Source: Pseudomonadota bacterium
GTDB lineage: Bacteria; Pseudomonadota; Gammaproteobacteria; Xanthomonadales; Xanthomonadaceae
DNA length: 64,000 nt
Direction: 5' to 3'
Assembly: GCA_018240435.1 (NCBI GenBank)
Contig: JAFEFT010000038.1
Span: 32,940 to 96,939, forward strand
The notes under the pieces: generated by a model
Database searches by the model: none
Told to the model about the DNA's origin: nothing
The model's input: the letters and a program-made list of their open reading frames with translations, nothing else
Position numbers and translations under genes: made by a program
Part shown: positions 41,597 through 50,589 of the stretch, piece after piece
Layout of the letters: every line of letters begins with the position of its first letter
Position numbering within the stretch: the first letter of the stretch is position 1

Positions 41597-43381
41597 GTGA
41601 CCCTTGCGCGCATCGTCCGCCGCGCGGCGCCGGAAGCCGACGGCCTGCAAGAGCTGCATCCGGTGCTGCGCCGCGTGTATGCCGCACGTGGCGTGCTCGA
41701 TCCGATGCAGGCGCGGCCGCGGCTGGGCGACCTGCTCGACCCGCAGGCCTTGGGCGGCATCGACCGCGCCTGCGATCTGCTGGAAGACGCGCTGCGCAGC
41801 CAGGCGTGCATCGTGGTCGTCGGCGATTTCGATTGCGACGGCGCCACCGGCACGGCGGTGGCGGTGCGCGGGCTGCGCGCGCTCGGCGCCCGCCACGTCG
41901 ATTACGCCGTCCCCGATCGCCGTCGGCACGGCTACGGCCTGAGTCCGGCGATCGTCGCCGAGTTGGCGCCGCGCCGACCCGATTTGCTGATCACCGTCGA
42001 CAACGGCATCGCCGCGCATGCCGGCGTTGCGGCGGCGAAGGCACGCGGCATGCGGGTGATCGTCACCGATCATCACCTGCCCGGCGCCAGTCTGCCGGAT
42101 GCCGATGCCATCATCGACCCCAACCTGCCCGGCGATGGTTTTGCCAGCCAGGCGTTGGCCGGCGTCGGGGTGATGTTCTGCCTGCTGCTGGCCCTGCGTG
42201 CGCGATTGCGCGAGCGCGGCGCGTTCGCCGCCTGCGCCGAGCCGGACCTGCGCGAGCTGCTCGACCTGGTCGCGCTGGGCACGGTCGCCGACCTGGTGCC
42301 GCTGGATCGCAACAACCGCATCCTCGTCGCCGCCGGCCTGCAACGCATCCGTGCCGGCCGCGCCGGCGCCGGCATCGCCGCGTTGCTGCAAGCCGGCAAG
42401 CGCGATCCTGCGCGCTGCGTGGCCACCGACCTGGGTTTCGTGATCGGGCCGCGAATCAATGCCGCCGGCCGCCTGCAGGACATGCGCATCGGCATCGAAT
42501 GTCTGCTCGCCGACGACCCCGGCCACGCGCGCGAACTGGCCGAACAACTGTCGGCGATCAACGCGCAGCGCCGCGAGTTGCAGGACGAGATGGTCGAGCG
42601 CGCGCAGGCCACGGTTGGCGAATGGATCGCCCGCCACGGCCACGATGGCCTGCCGGTCGGCCCGGTGCTGTTCGAGCCGGACTGGCACCACGGCGTGGTC
42701 GGTCTGGTGGCGTCCAAGCTCAAGGAACACCTGCACCGCCCGGTGATCGCCTGCGCGCTGTCCGATCCGGACGACGATGAAGTCAAAGGTTCCGGCCGCT
42801 CGATCGCCGGCTTCCACCTGCGCGATGCCCTGGCCGAGGTGGACGCCCGCCATCCCGGCCTGCTGCTGCGTTTCGGCGGCCACGCCATGGCCGCCGGCCT
42901 GAGCCTGCGCCGCGCCGACCTGCCGGCGTTCGCCGCGCAATTCGACGCCGTGGCGCGGGCGCGGATTCCCGCCGATGCATTGCAAGCGGTGCTGCACAGC
43001 GATGGCGAATTGCAGGCGGAGGATTTCACCTGCGAACTGGCACGGCAACTGCGCTACGCCGGACCGTGGGGGCAGGGCTTCCCCGAGCCGCTGTTCGATG
43101 GCGAATTCGCAGTGGAAGGCTGGAAGGTGATGGCCGAAAAGCACCTGCGCCTGGACCTGCGCCCGGCCAACGGCGCCCATCCCCTGCGCGGCGTGGCCTT
43201 CGGCGCCTGGGACGGCAACCCGCCCCCGGCGCGCATCCACGCCTGCTACCAGCTCGAACTCGATGCCTGGAATGGCGAAGAACGGCTGCAACTGCTGATC
43301 CGCCGGTTCGAGGCGGTGGGGTCAGGTTCGTTTAACGCATTTTCCCCTTGCGGTTCGAGCGCAGGCCGTGCAATTCGTTAA
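41597..43381 (+). CDS. recJ: single-stranded-DNA-specific 5'-3' exonuclease RecJ
   Basis: A 594-residue DHH-family nuclease acting in recombination and mismatch repair. Motifs: VVVGDFDCDGATGTAVAVRG, DLLITVDNGIAAHAG, VIVTDHHLPG (DHH), a DLVALGTVADLVPL segment, and the DHHA1-type GSGRSIAGFHLRDAL. The start is GTG 41597, 4 bp after the rpfE stop. An upstream frame exists but overlaps rpfE. The last 17 or so residues (GSGSFNAFSPCGSSAGRAIR) come from an inverted repeat whose right arm contains the stop codon, so the natural C-terminus has been extended or replaced. Confidence 0.95.
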   Translation: MTLARIVRRAAPEADGLQELHPVLRRVYAARGVLDPMQARPRLGDLLDPQALGGIDRACDLLEDALRSQACIVVVGDFDCDGATGTAVAVRGLRALGARHVDYAVPDRRRHGYGLSPAIVAELAPRRPDLLITVDNGIAAHAGVAAAKARGMRVIVTDHHLPGASLPDADAIIDPNLPGDGFASQALAGVGVMFCLLLALRARLRERGAFAACAEPDLRELLDLVALGTVADLVPLDRNNRILVAAGLQRIRAGRAGAGIAALLQAGKRDPARCVATDLGFVIGPRINAAGRLQDMRIGIECLLADDPGHARELAEQLSAINAQRRELQDEMVERAQATVGEWIARHGHDGLPVGPVLFEPDWHHGVVGLVASKLKEHLHRPVIACALSDPDDDEVKGSGRSIAGFHLRDALAEVDARHPGLLLRFGGHAMAAGLSLRRADLPAFAAQFDAVARARIPADALQAVLHSDGELQAEDFTCELARQLRYAGPWGQGFPEPLFDGEFAVEGWKVMAEKHLRLDLRPANGAHPLRGVAFGAWDGNPPPARIHACYQLELDAWNGEERLQLLIRRFEAVGSGSFNAFSPCGSSAGRAIR

Positions 43382-43396
43382 ACGAACCTGACCCCA
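43317..43396. repeat. perfect 21-bp inverted repeat at the recJ 3' end
   Basis: The left arm at 43317-43337 starts TGGGGTCAGGTTCGTTTAAC. The right arm at 43376-43396 is its exact complement, 21 of 21 bases, with 38 bp between. Motifs of this type (AACGAACCTGACCCC) are frequent around IS200-like (RAYT/Y1) transposases in xanthomonads, which is recall. The left-arm core recurs at 46387-46402, and a degenerate right arm at 48257-48275. Confidence 0.85.
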
Positions 43397-43450
43397 TCGG
43401 CGCGGGGGCGACGTTGCATGATGTCGTCATCCACCGGGGGAGTACCGCCT

Positions 43451-46381
43451 GTGAAACTGCGATCCCGTCTCGCCTGCGCCGAGTTGCTGGCGCTGTCCTT
43501 GCCCCTCGTGCCGCGGAACCTGCCGGCGCAGGATCGATCCATGCCGCCGCGCCTGCTCGCGGTGGCGCCGTTGCTGGTGGCGCGCGACGCGCAGCAGCCG
43601 ATCCGCATTGCCGATCTGCGCGTGTCGGCGCAGATCGAAGGCGCGCTGGCGCGCACCACGGTGGACATCCGCTTTGCCAACCCCAACGATCGCCAGCTCG
43701 AAGGCGAGTTGCAGTTTCCGCTCGATCCGGATCAGCAGGTCAGCGGTTTTGCGCTGGATGTCGATGGCCACATGCGGGCGGCGGTGCCGGTGCCCAAGCA
43801 GAAGGGGCAGGAGGTGTTCGAGGCGGTCGAGCGCCGCAGGGTCGATCCGGGCTTGCTCGAACGCACCGTCGGTAACCAGTTCAAGTTGCGCATCTACCCG
43901 ATCCCCGCGCATGGCGAGCGCCGCGTGCGCATCGTCATCGACCAGTCGTTGCGCCGCGAGGGCGCGGGCTGGCAGTTGCGCCTGCCACTGGCCTTTGCGC
44001 GCGGGCTGGCGAACGTGCCGCTGCGGGTTCGCGTGGCCGGGCAGTCGGTCGCGCCGAAGAGGGTCGATGGCATGGTGGCGACCGCGCTGACTCGCCAAGG
44101 TGAGGATTGGGTCGCCACGCTGGATGGGCGTTCGCCGGCGCTGGCCACCGGCCTGGTGCTGCGCCTGCCGGCGGCCAGCCAACCGCAGGCGTTCGTGCAG
44201 GATTTCGACGGCGCGCGCTACTTCCATGCCGAGGTGCCACTCGCCGGCGCGGTGCATGCGCGCGCGCTGCCGCACACCATCGGCCTGCTGTGGGACAGCT
44301 CGGGCTCTGCCCGCCATCGCGACCTCGCCGCCGAGCTGGCGCTGCTCGATCGCTATTTCGCGGCGGTGGGCACGGCACAGGTGCGCCTGATCCGCCTGCG
44401 CGACGTCGCCGAGCCGGCGCGCACGTTCACCGTCCGCAACGGCGACTGGTCGGCGCTGCGCAACGACTTGCAGGCGACGGTGTACGACGGCGCCAGCGCG
44501 CTGGCCGACTGGCAGCCGCAGGCCGATGTCGGCGAGTACCTGCTGTTCAGCGATGGCCTGTCCAACTACGGCCTGGCCGATGCGATGCCGAAGCTGGCCG
44601 CCAACCAGCGCTTGTTTGCCATCGACTCGGCCGGTGCCGATGCCGACGCGCAGCGGCTGTCGGCGTGGGCCGATGCCGGTGGCGGGCGGATGATCGCGTT
44701 GCAGGGCATGGCCGGCGTCGCCGCGGCGGCGCGCGAGCTGACGACCGAAGGCCCGCGCCTGCTCGCCATCGACGGCGTCGGCGCCAGCGATCTGGTCGCG
44801 GCCTCGCGCTATCCCCGACAGGGGCTGTTGCAGATCGCCGGACGCCTCGACGGGGCGCCAGTGCGCCTCGCCCTGACCGTCGACGAAGGCGGCCAGCGTC
44901 GCCGTGTCGAAGTTCCGCTCGCCGCCACGCTGCCGGCCAGCTCGCTGGTCGCCGGGCAATGGGCCGGCTATACGATGGCGGCGCTGGAAGCCGATCCGGA
45001 GCGCAATGCCGAGGCCATCCGCCGGCTGGGCGCGCGCTTCGGCCTGGTCGGCCCGGACACCTCGCTGATCGTGCTGGAAAATGCATCCGACTACGCGCGC
45101 TGGGACCTGCCGGCGCCACCGGAACTGGCCGCCGAGGTTGCCCGTCTGCGCCAGCAGCGCGATCGCCAGCAGCAGGCCGACGCGCGGGCGCAGCTCGACA
45201 AGGTGCGCGCCGAGTTCGCCGAGAAGGTGGCGTGGTGGGAGAAGCCGTGGCCGAAGGATGCGCCGCCACGCGTCGCCGCGGGCAAGCCCGAAGCGCGTGG
45301 CGCCGGCACCCGCGGAATGCTCGCCAACCTGGAGGCCGATCGGGCACCTGCCGCGCCGGCGATGGCAATGCCGGCGCCCGCGCCGCCGTCACCGGCGCCG
45401 AGCGAACGCGTCGCGGCAGCGGGGCTGCGCCAGTCAGCCGCCAAAGACAAGGCCGACAGCGGCGAGGGCACCGGCATCCGCATCGCCATGCAGGCCTGGA
45501 ACCCGCAATCGCCACTGGCCGCGCGCCTGCGCGCGGTGGCCCCCGGGCAGGTCTATGCGGTCTATCTCGACGAGCGCGACCGCCACGCCGACAGCGCCGC
45601 CTTCTACCTCGACGTCGCCGCCATCCTGTTCCAGCGTGGCCAGCGCGCGCTGGCCTTGCGCGTGCTGTCGAACCTGGCCGAGATGAATCTGGAAAACCGG
45701 CAATTGCTGCGCGTGCTCGGCTACCGGCTGATGGAAGCCCGTGACTACGCGCAGGCGGTGCGAGTATTCGAACGCGTGCGCCAGCTGGCCGGCAACGAAC
45801 CGCAGAGCTGGCGCGACCTGGCTCTGGCCGAGGCCGCCGCCGGCCGCGAGCAGGCCGCCGTGAATCACCTGTGGCACGTGGTCGCGCAGCGCTGGGACGC
45901 GCGCTTTCCCAGCGTGGAACTGATCGCGCTGGGCGAGCTCGATGCGCTGATCGCGCGCTCGCGCCAGCGTCTGGACCTGCATGCCATCGATCCCGCCTTG
46001 CGCCGCAACCTGCCGCTGGACCTGCGCGTGGTGCTGTCCTGGGACACCGACAACACCGACATCGACCTGTGGGTGACCGATCCCAATGGCGAGAAGACCT
46101 ACTACGCCTCGCCGCACAGCTATCAGGGCGGCTGGCTGTCGCACGACTGCACCCAGGGCTACGGCCCGGAGGAGTTCATCCTGCGCCATGCCAAGCCGGG
46201 TAAATACAAGGTCGAGGCCAACTTCTTCGGCGACCACTCGCAACTGATCACCGGCCCGACCTCGCTGTCGCTGCACCTGTTCACCGGCTTCGGCACCCCG
46301 CAGCAGAAGGACCAGCAAGTCACCCTGCGCCTGACCGACGCCAAGCAGACCATCCTGGTCGGCGAATTCGAGGTGAAATGA
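43451..46381 (+). CDS. secreted VIT / vWA / TPR / DUF2135 multidomain protein
   Basis: A 976-residue protein with an N-terminal signal-like segment (ACAELLALSLPLVPRNLPAQ). A VIT domain follows at about 20-160 (VDIRFANPNDRQLEGELQFP, QKGQEVFEAVE). Next is a vWA-like domain with a DxSGS metal site (LLWDSSGSARHRDL) at about 270-420. A low-complexity linker, TPR-like helices (about 700-810) and a C-terminal DUF2135 domain (SWDTDNTDIDLWVTDPNGEK) follow. VIT/vWA proteins usually mediate protein-protein or matrix interactions outside the cytoplasm. GTG 43451 was chosen because GGGGGAG lies 8 bp upstream; an ATG at 43418 is an alternative. The gene is flanked at both ends by the GGGGTCAGGTTCGTTT repeat. 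Confidence 0.85.
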   Translation: MKLRSRLACAELLALSLPLVPRNLPAQDRSMPPRLLAVAPLLVARDAQQPIRIADLRVSAQIEGALARTTVDIRFANPNDRQLEGELQFPLDPDQQVSGFALDVDGHMRAAVPVPKQKGQEVFEAVERRRVDPGLLERTVGNQFKLRIYPIPAHGERRVRIVIDQSLRREGAGWQLRLPLAFARGLANVPLRVRVAGQSVAPKRVDGMVATALTRQGEDWVATLDGRSPALATGLVLRLPAASQPQAFVQDFDGARYFHAEVPLAGAVHARALPHTIGLLWDSSGSARHRDLAAELALLDRYFAAVGTAQVRLIRLRDVAEPARTFTVRNGDWSALRNDLQATVYDGASALADWQPQADVGEYLLFSDGLSNYGLADAMPKLAANQRLFAIDSAGADADAQRLSAWADAGGGRMIALQGMAGVAAAARELTTEGPRLLAIDGVGASDLVAASRYPRQGLLQIAGRLDGAPVRLALTVDEGGQRRRVEVPLAATLPASSLVAGQWAGYTMAALEADPERNAEAIRRLGARFGLVGPDTSLIVLENASDYARWDLPAPPELAAEVARLRQQRDRQQQADARAQLDKVRAEFAEKVAWWEKPWPKDAPPRVAAGKPEARGAGTRGMLANLEADRAPAAPAMAMPAPAPPSPAPSERVAAAGLRQSAAKDKADSGEGTGIRIAMQAWNPQSPLAARLRAVAPGQVYAVYLDERDRHADSAAFYLDVAAILFQRGQRALALRVLSNLAEMNLENRQLLRVLGYRLMEARDYAQAVRVFERVRQLAGNEPQSWRDLALAEAAAGREQAAVNHLWHVVAQRWDARFPSVELIALGELDALIARSRQRLDLHAIDPALRRNLPLDLRVVLSWDTDNTDIDLWVTDPNGEKTYYASPHSYQGGWLSHDCTQGYGPEEFILRHAKPGKYKVEANFFGDHSQLITGPTSLSLHLFTGFGTPQQKDQQVTLRLTDAKQTILVGEFEVK

Positions 46382-46386
46382 TGAAG

Positions 46387-46402
46387 GGGGTCAGGTTCGT
46401 TT
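46387..46402. repeat. GGGGTCAGGTTCGTTT arm
   Basis: This is a 16-bp exact match, in direct orientation, to the left arm of the inverted repeat at the recJ 3' end (43317-43337). It lies 5 bp after the stop of the VIT-domain gene. The right arm is absent here. Confidence 0.8.
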
Positions 46403-46496
46403 GCCGGTCATGGCGGCAGCGTCGCCCTCGATGATGAAACATCGCAACCGGAACCATCGAGTGCCGTTGCACCCGTGGAACAGCCGCTGGCCACAG

Positions 46497-46595
46497 GATG
46501 GGTAGCGCAGGGCGCTACCCATCGACGCCTTCCTGATGCCATTGAGCGTCGATCCTGCCGCCGCCTTCGATGGGTTGCGCATGGCGCAACCCATC
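46497..46595. repeat. two 27-bp GATGGGT...ACCCATC palindromes
   Basis: The first (46497-46523) is GATGGGTAGCG-caggg-CGCTACCCATC. The second (46569-46595) is GATGGGTTGCGC-atg-GCGCAACCCATC. Both can form stable hairpins. The two differ mainly at one or two stem positions with compensating changes, which indicates selection or copying of the stem. Confidence 0.8.
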
Positions 46596-46654
46596 CTGCG
46601 CGACTCGTTCGTCACCATTGCGCGTCTGCAAGGCTCCCGAATGCATGTGTGCAG

Positions 46655-46750
46655 CTCCTTCCCCCGCCTGCGGGGGAAGGTCGGGATGGGGGCGCTTTCG
46701 GCAGCCGCTGCCCCCACCCCAGCCCTCCCCCGCAAGCGGGGGAGGGAGTC
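46655..46750. repeat. facing pair of CCCCCGC palindromic repeats (BIME-like)
   Basis: The left copy is ctccttcccccgcctgcggg plus its complement and the tail GGTCGGGATGGGGGC. The right copy is inverted, GCCCCCACCCCAGCC then ctcccccgcaagcgggggag. The tails face each other across about 16 bp. The layout matches 20177-20339 and 27336-27440. Confidence 0.85.
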
Positions 46751-46828
46751 TGTGGCTTGCACCCGTCTTGAGTTCAGACAGCAGAGCGGCCCAAGTTGAG
46801 ATCATTGGGGTCTGGGCTTGCCGGACCC

Positions 46829-48139
46829 TCAGCGCCAGAACGCGATCACGTCGGCGCCGGCGGGGTCGTCCTCGCTGGTGGGGCGGCCCACCCGCAGCAG
46901 GTGCCGGCCCGCTGGGAGCGCGCGCACGTCGAGCATGGCCACGAGGGCGGGGCGGCGCGCCTTGGCGTCGCTGCCGATGACGTATCCGGGGTCGGCGACG
47001 GCCTTGCCGTCGAGCTGCAATGGGTGCAGGCGCGCCAGGCAGGCCAGCTTCGCGCGGCGTTGCGCCGCCGCGTCCGGTGCCGGATGGGCCAGCGCCAGAC
47101 AGCCATGGTGCAGGGCCGGATCGTCGGCTGCCGGGTCGATCGGGACGGTCACCCGCAGCCACGGGCCTTCGACCACCGGCGAGGCGATCCATGGTGCCGT
47201 GCCCAGCCGGGCATCGCCGCGCTGGTCGTCGTAATGCTCGGCGAGCAGGGCGTCGCCGGCATCGCGGCGGGCGGCCGGCAGCAGGCCGAACGCGCCCACC
47301 TGCTCCGGGTGCGCGCCCAGATCGATCTGCTGCACGGTCATGAACGTGGTGAGCAGGAATACGATGCCGGTGACCAGCACGGTCTGGCGGTGGCCGACGT
47401 GGCTGGAGATCATCAGCGCCCCGGGCGAGCCGCTGAAACCGAAACCGATGCGCAGGTAGCCGCGCAGGATCGCCGTCAGGGTGCGCGCGATGCGGCCGTC
47501 CGGCCGCAGGCGCGCACCCCAGCGCCGATCGAATGCCCAGGCCAGGACGAAGGGCAGCAGGAAGGCCGTGAAGGCGAGCATCGCCCACACGCCGGCAGCG
47601 GGGATCGGATGGATCATTCCGGCGGCGAGCACCACGGCGGCGGCCAGCACGATCAGCAGCACGAACTTGAGCGTGACCTGGGCCAGCAGCACTCCGGAGG
47701 CGAACACCAGGGTGGCGCGGTTGTCGGCGCGTTCGATGGCATCGGCAAAGCTGCCGTTGCGCGCGTGCAGCAAGGATCGGGTCAGCGGCCCCACGCGCAG
47801 GCGCGGCCAGTCCACGCCCTCGGGATAGACCGAATCCAGCCCGACCAGGGCGATCCACGCCGCCCGCAGCAGCAGGTGCAGGACGAAGGTGGCGGCCAGG
47901 ATCATCGCGGTCGCACGCAGGTACAGGAAGGCGGTCTGCAGGATCGGCCGCCAGTCCGCACCCAGGCGCGCGTGCAGGTCGAAGTAGTGCGCGTCCAGCC
48001 AGCCGGGCAATTGCAGCATGGCGAACACCGCCACGCCGGAGATCAGCAATTCCACTTCCCAGGTCGGGGTGGTGTGCTGGGGGAGGGCGTCCGGCCCGGA
48101 GGATCGTGGACTGGGTTCGGGCATGGGGGATGAGGTCAT
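46829..48139 (-). CDS. multi-pass inner-membrane protein of unknown function
   Basis: A 436-residue protein that I do not recognise. About six membrane segments are visible: LLISGVAVFAMLQLPGWL, ATAMILAATFVLHLLLRAAW, LKFVLLIVLAAAVVLAAGMI, GVWAMLAFTAFLLPFVLAWA and TVLVTGIVFLLTTFMTVQQI are the clearest. The last third is a soluble, probably periplasmic domain ending in an immunoglobulin-like strand pattern (ALVAMLDVRALPAGRHLLRV). ATG 48139 is chosen because the hydrophobic part begins after a short polar leader. It is convergent with the VIT gene and divergent from the kinase gene. Confidence 0.75.
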   Translation of the reverse strand: MTSSPMPEPSPRSSGPDALPQHTTPTWEVELLISGVAVFAMLQLPGWLDAHYFDLHARLGADWRPILQTAFLYLRATAMILAATFVLHLLLRAAWIALVGLDSVYPEGVDWPRLRVGPLTRSLLHARNGSFADAIERADNRATLVFASGVLLAQVTLKFVLLIVLAAAVVLAAGMIHPIPAAGVWAMLAFTAFLLPFVLAWAFDRRWGARLRPDGRIARTLTAILRGYLRIGFGFSGSPGALMISSHVGHRQTVLVTGIVFLLTTFMTVQQIDLGAHPEQVGAFGLLPAARRDAGDALLAEHYDDQRGDARLGTAPWIASPVVEGPWLRVTVPIDPAADDPALHHGCLALAHPAPDAAAQRRAKLACLARLHPLQLDGKAVADPGYVIGSDAKARRPALVAMLDVRALPAGRHLLRVGRPTSEDDPAGADVIAFWR

Positions 48140-48256
48140 GTGGATGGTACCAATCGCATGGCTTGCGCTCGCGTCGATGGCATGCCTCGCAAGCGATCAG
48201 GAAACCTTCGCTCGTCCGGAATGGCCTGCGCGCGAGGCGACAACCCTCTGGTGCCA

Positions 48257-48275
48257 CGTTAATCGAACCCGACCA
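48257..48275. repeat. degenerate right arm of the GTCAGGTTCG repeat
   Basis: CGTTAATCGAACCCGACCA resembles the right arm at 43376-43396 with three changes. It lies in the 264-bp spacer upstream of the kinase gene, which otherwise shows no feature. Confidence 0.5.
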
Positions 48276-48403
48276 CAATGGGGGAGGGCAGGCGTTCGCG
48301 TTCGCGGCGCATTTTCGGCATCATCGCCGATGCGGGCGGGTGTCGGGGTGACCCCGCCCATTGCCATCGAGCGTTGCACGTCCCGCGCCAGCGAGAGGTT
48401 CGC

Positions 48404-49939
48404 GTGAGTTCATCGTCCACCGTCCTGCTGCAATCGGTCGATATCGCCATTCCCGGCTACAAGATCCTGCGCCCGATCGGCGAGGGCGGCATGGCCTCGG
48501 TATTTCTGGCCGTGCAGGAGTCGCTGGATCGCGAGGTGGCGCTGAAGGTGATGGCGCCGGCGCTGGCGGCCAACTCCGAATTCACCGAGCGCTTCCTCAA
48601 GGAAGGCCGGATCACCGCCAAGCTGCAGCATCAGAATCTGGTGACGGTGTACGACATCGGCACCCACGCCGGCGTCTATTACCTCGCCGCCGAGTTCATT
48701 CCCGGCGGCACCCTCAAGGAGCGCATCAACGAGGGCGGGCTGAGCGTCGGCGAGATCCTCGATATCGTCGTGGAAATGGCGCGCGGGCTGGATTTCGCGC
48801 ACCAGAAGGGCTTCGTCCATCGCGACGTCAAGCCCGGCAACATCCTGTTCCGCAAGGACGGCAGCGCGGTGCTGGCCGATTTCGGCATCGCCAAGGCGAT
48901 GGATTCGAGCTCCAGTTCCACCGTCGCCGGTGCTTCGATCGGCACCCCCGATTACATGAGCCCCGAACAGGCGCGGGCCGAGCCGGTCGATGGCCGCTCC
49001 GACCTTTACAGCCTCGGCACCGTGCTCTACGAGATGCTGACCGGCGTGCCTCCCTATCAGGCGGCCGATCCGTTCACGGTCGCGCTGATGCACGTCACCC
49101 AGCCGGTGCCGCAGTTGTCGCCGGAGTATGCGTGGTTGCAGCCGCTGATCGAGCGGACGATGGCCAAGAATCCGGCCGAGCGCGTGCAGACCGGCGCCCT
49201 GCTCGCCGAGGAAGTGCACAAGCTGCTGGCCAGCGCGCCCGAAGGATCGGCGGCACTGGGCAAGATGGCCTCGAAGGGGCAGGCGCGGATCAGCGCCACC
49301 CAGCAGGGCCGCGGCGCCACCGCCCAGCGCACGCGCGTGGTCAACCGCGAAACCGCGTTGCCGGGTTGGCTGTGGCCGAGCGTGGGCATGGCGGTGCTGT
49401 TGGCCGGCGCCGGCATCTGGTATGCCACCCGGCCACCGCCGTTGGCGCAGGTGTTGCCGACGACGCCGACACCACCGGCCACCATGCCGATGGCCAGCAT
49501 CGTCGATGCCGGCAGCACCGCCAGCAGCACCGCCAGTTCCGGCAGCGGCGACATCACCGTGCCGCAAACCATCGAGCAGCAATACGGTGGCGACCTGTCG
49601 CAGATGCTCGACCAGGCCGATGCCTATCGCACCCACGGCATCACCAGCCGCGAGGACATCGGACGCAACCTCGTCGATCCGGCCGGCGCCAACGCCGCCG
49701 AGCTGTACCACAAGGTGCTCGCGATCCAGGCCGGGAACCAGCGCGCGAAGCAGGGGTTGCAGGACATCGCCGCGTTTTACGTCAGCTTTGCGCAGAAGGC
49801 CTGTGACCGGCAGTTGTATGACGCCTGCAAGGTCAACGCCGAGAACGGCCTGCTGGCCGATCCGGACAATGCCAAGCTGAAGGAGCTCGAAAAGCTGGCC
49901 GACGACCAGTCGCGCGGGATCAGCGCCAGCGGCGAATAG
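48404..49939 (+). CDS. transmembrane Ser/Thr protein kinase (PknB-like)
   Basis: A 511-residue Hanks-type kinase. The glycine loop is [14 protein letters not shown], the ATP lysine K48 lies in EVALKVM, the catalytic loop is [13 protein letters not shown] (D141), and DFG is at 159-161. [10 protein letters not shown] marks the activation segment. A single membrane span ([20 protein letters not shown]) divides the cytoplasmic kinase from a periplasmic tail of about 150 residues. The tail contains helical repeats near [23 protein letters not shown] 48404 is preceded by GAGAGG; the longer frame to 48278 has no homology. Neighbouring phosphatase or FHA genes are absent. Confidence 0.93.
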   Translation: MSSSSTVLLQSVDIAIPGYKILRPIGEGGMASVFLAVQESLDREVALKVMAPALAANSEFTERFLKEGRITAKLQHQNLVTVYDIGTHAGVYYLAAEFIPGGTLKERINEGGLSVGEILDIVVEMARGLDFAHQKGFVHRDVKPGNILFRKDGSAVLADFGIAKAMDSSSSSTVAGASIGTPDYMSPEQARAEPVDGRSDLYSLGTVLYEMLTGVPPYQAADPFTVALMHVTQPVPQLSPEYAWLQPLIERTMAKNPAERVQTGALLAEEVHKLLASAPEGSAALGKMASKGQARISATQQGRGATAQRTRVVNRETALPGWLWPSVGMAVLLAGAGIWYATRPPPLAQVLPTTPTPPATMPMASIVDAGSTASSTASSGSGDITVPQTIEQQYGGDLSQMLDQADAYRTHGITSREDIGRNLVDPAGANAAELYHKVLAIQAGNQRAKQGLQDIAAFYVSFAQKACDRQLYDACKVNAENGLLADPDNAKLKELEKLADDQSRGISASGE

Positions 49940-49969
49940 TTCGCTGCGTCACCGTCGGCTGGTGGCGAT

Positions 49970-50515
49970 TCATTTTCTGGCGTGTGGTTGCAACGCCTCG
50001 AGCATTTTCGCGACGTGCTGGCGCGGGTCGAGGTTGGAATAGTTGGCGAGGATGCTGCCATCCGGCGCGATCGCGTAGGAGGTGCGGTTGGACCATTCGG
50101 GCTTGGGCGCCAGCACCGCATCGTACTGGCGGGCGATCTTCGCGCCCGGGTCGGCAGCGACCGCAAACTTGCCGCTGCAGTGCTCGGTTTCCTTCGAGAA
50201 ATCGGCGAGCTGGTCGGTATTGCCGGCGGTCACGCCGATCACGGTGGCATGCAGCGCGTGGAAGCGGTCGATCGCCTGCGAGAAAAGATGCGCTTCGAGG
50301 TTGCAGCCGCTGGTGTGCGCGGCCGGGAAGAAATACAGCACCACCGGCCCGCGCTTGAGCGCCTCGGCCAGCTTGAAGGTGAACGGCTGCCCGGCGAGGT
50401 AGGCCGGCGCGTCGAAGTCCGGTGCCTTGCTGCCGTCCTTGAGCGCTGCCGGCGCTGGCAGCGCGGCGACGGCCATGGTGGCGGTGAGCACGAGCGTGGG
50501 CAGGCGTCTGGACAT
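49970..50515 (-). CDS. periplasmic BCP-type peroxiredoxin
   Basis: A 181-residue thiol peroxidase with an N-terminal signal peptide (TLVLTATMAVAALPAPAAL), so it should act in the periplasm. The peroxidatic Cys is C71 in FFPAAHTSGCNLEAHLF, and a second Cys, C113 (EHCSGKF), may resolve it. YSNLDPRQHVAKMLEAL is the usual AhpC/TSA C-terminus. The ATG at 50515 (MSRRLPT) gives the signal peptide; the frame extends to 50593 but would overlap the RND gene. It lies 74 bp after the metal-efflux RND gene on the same strand, so it may be part of that operon. Confidence 0.88.
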   Translation of the reverse strand: MSRRLPTLVLTATMAVAALPAPAALKDGSKAPDFDAPAYLAGQPFTFKLAEALKRGPVVLYFFPAAHTSGCNLEAHLFSQAIDRFHALHATVIGVTAGNTDQLADFSKETEHCSGKFAVAADPGAKIARQYDAVLAPKPEWSNRTSYAIAPDGSILANYSNLDPRQHVAKMLEALQPHARK

Positions 50516-50589
50516 GGCAGCAGCTCCGTGGGCGGCGACAGCCGATTGGATGGACGCGCCACCGGTTTCGTTCCCGCGCGGCGGCATCG

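Larger units (their letters stand above)
46382..46828. other. 447-bp repeat-rich spacer
   Basis: No gene is seen. The region strings together at least three repeat families: a GGGGTCAGGTTCGTTT arm at 46387-46402, two 27-bp GATGGGT palindromes (46497-46523 and 46569-46595), and a facing pair of CCCCCGC palindromes (46655-46750). It separates the VIT-protein gene from the convergent membrane-protein gene. Overlapping open frames on both strands are translations of these repeats. Confidence 0.75.
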
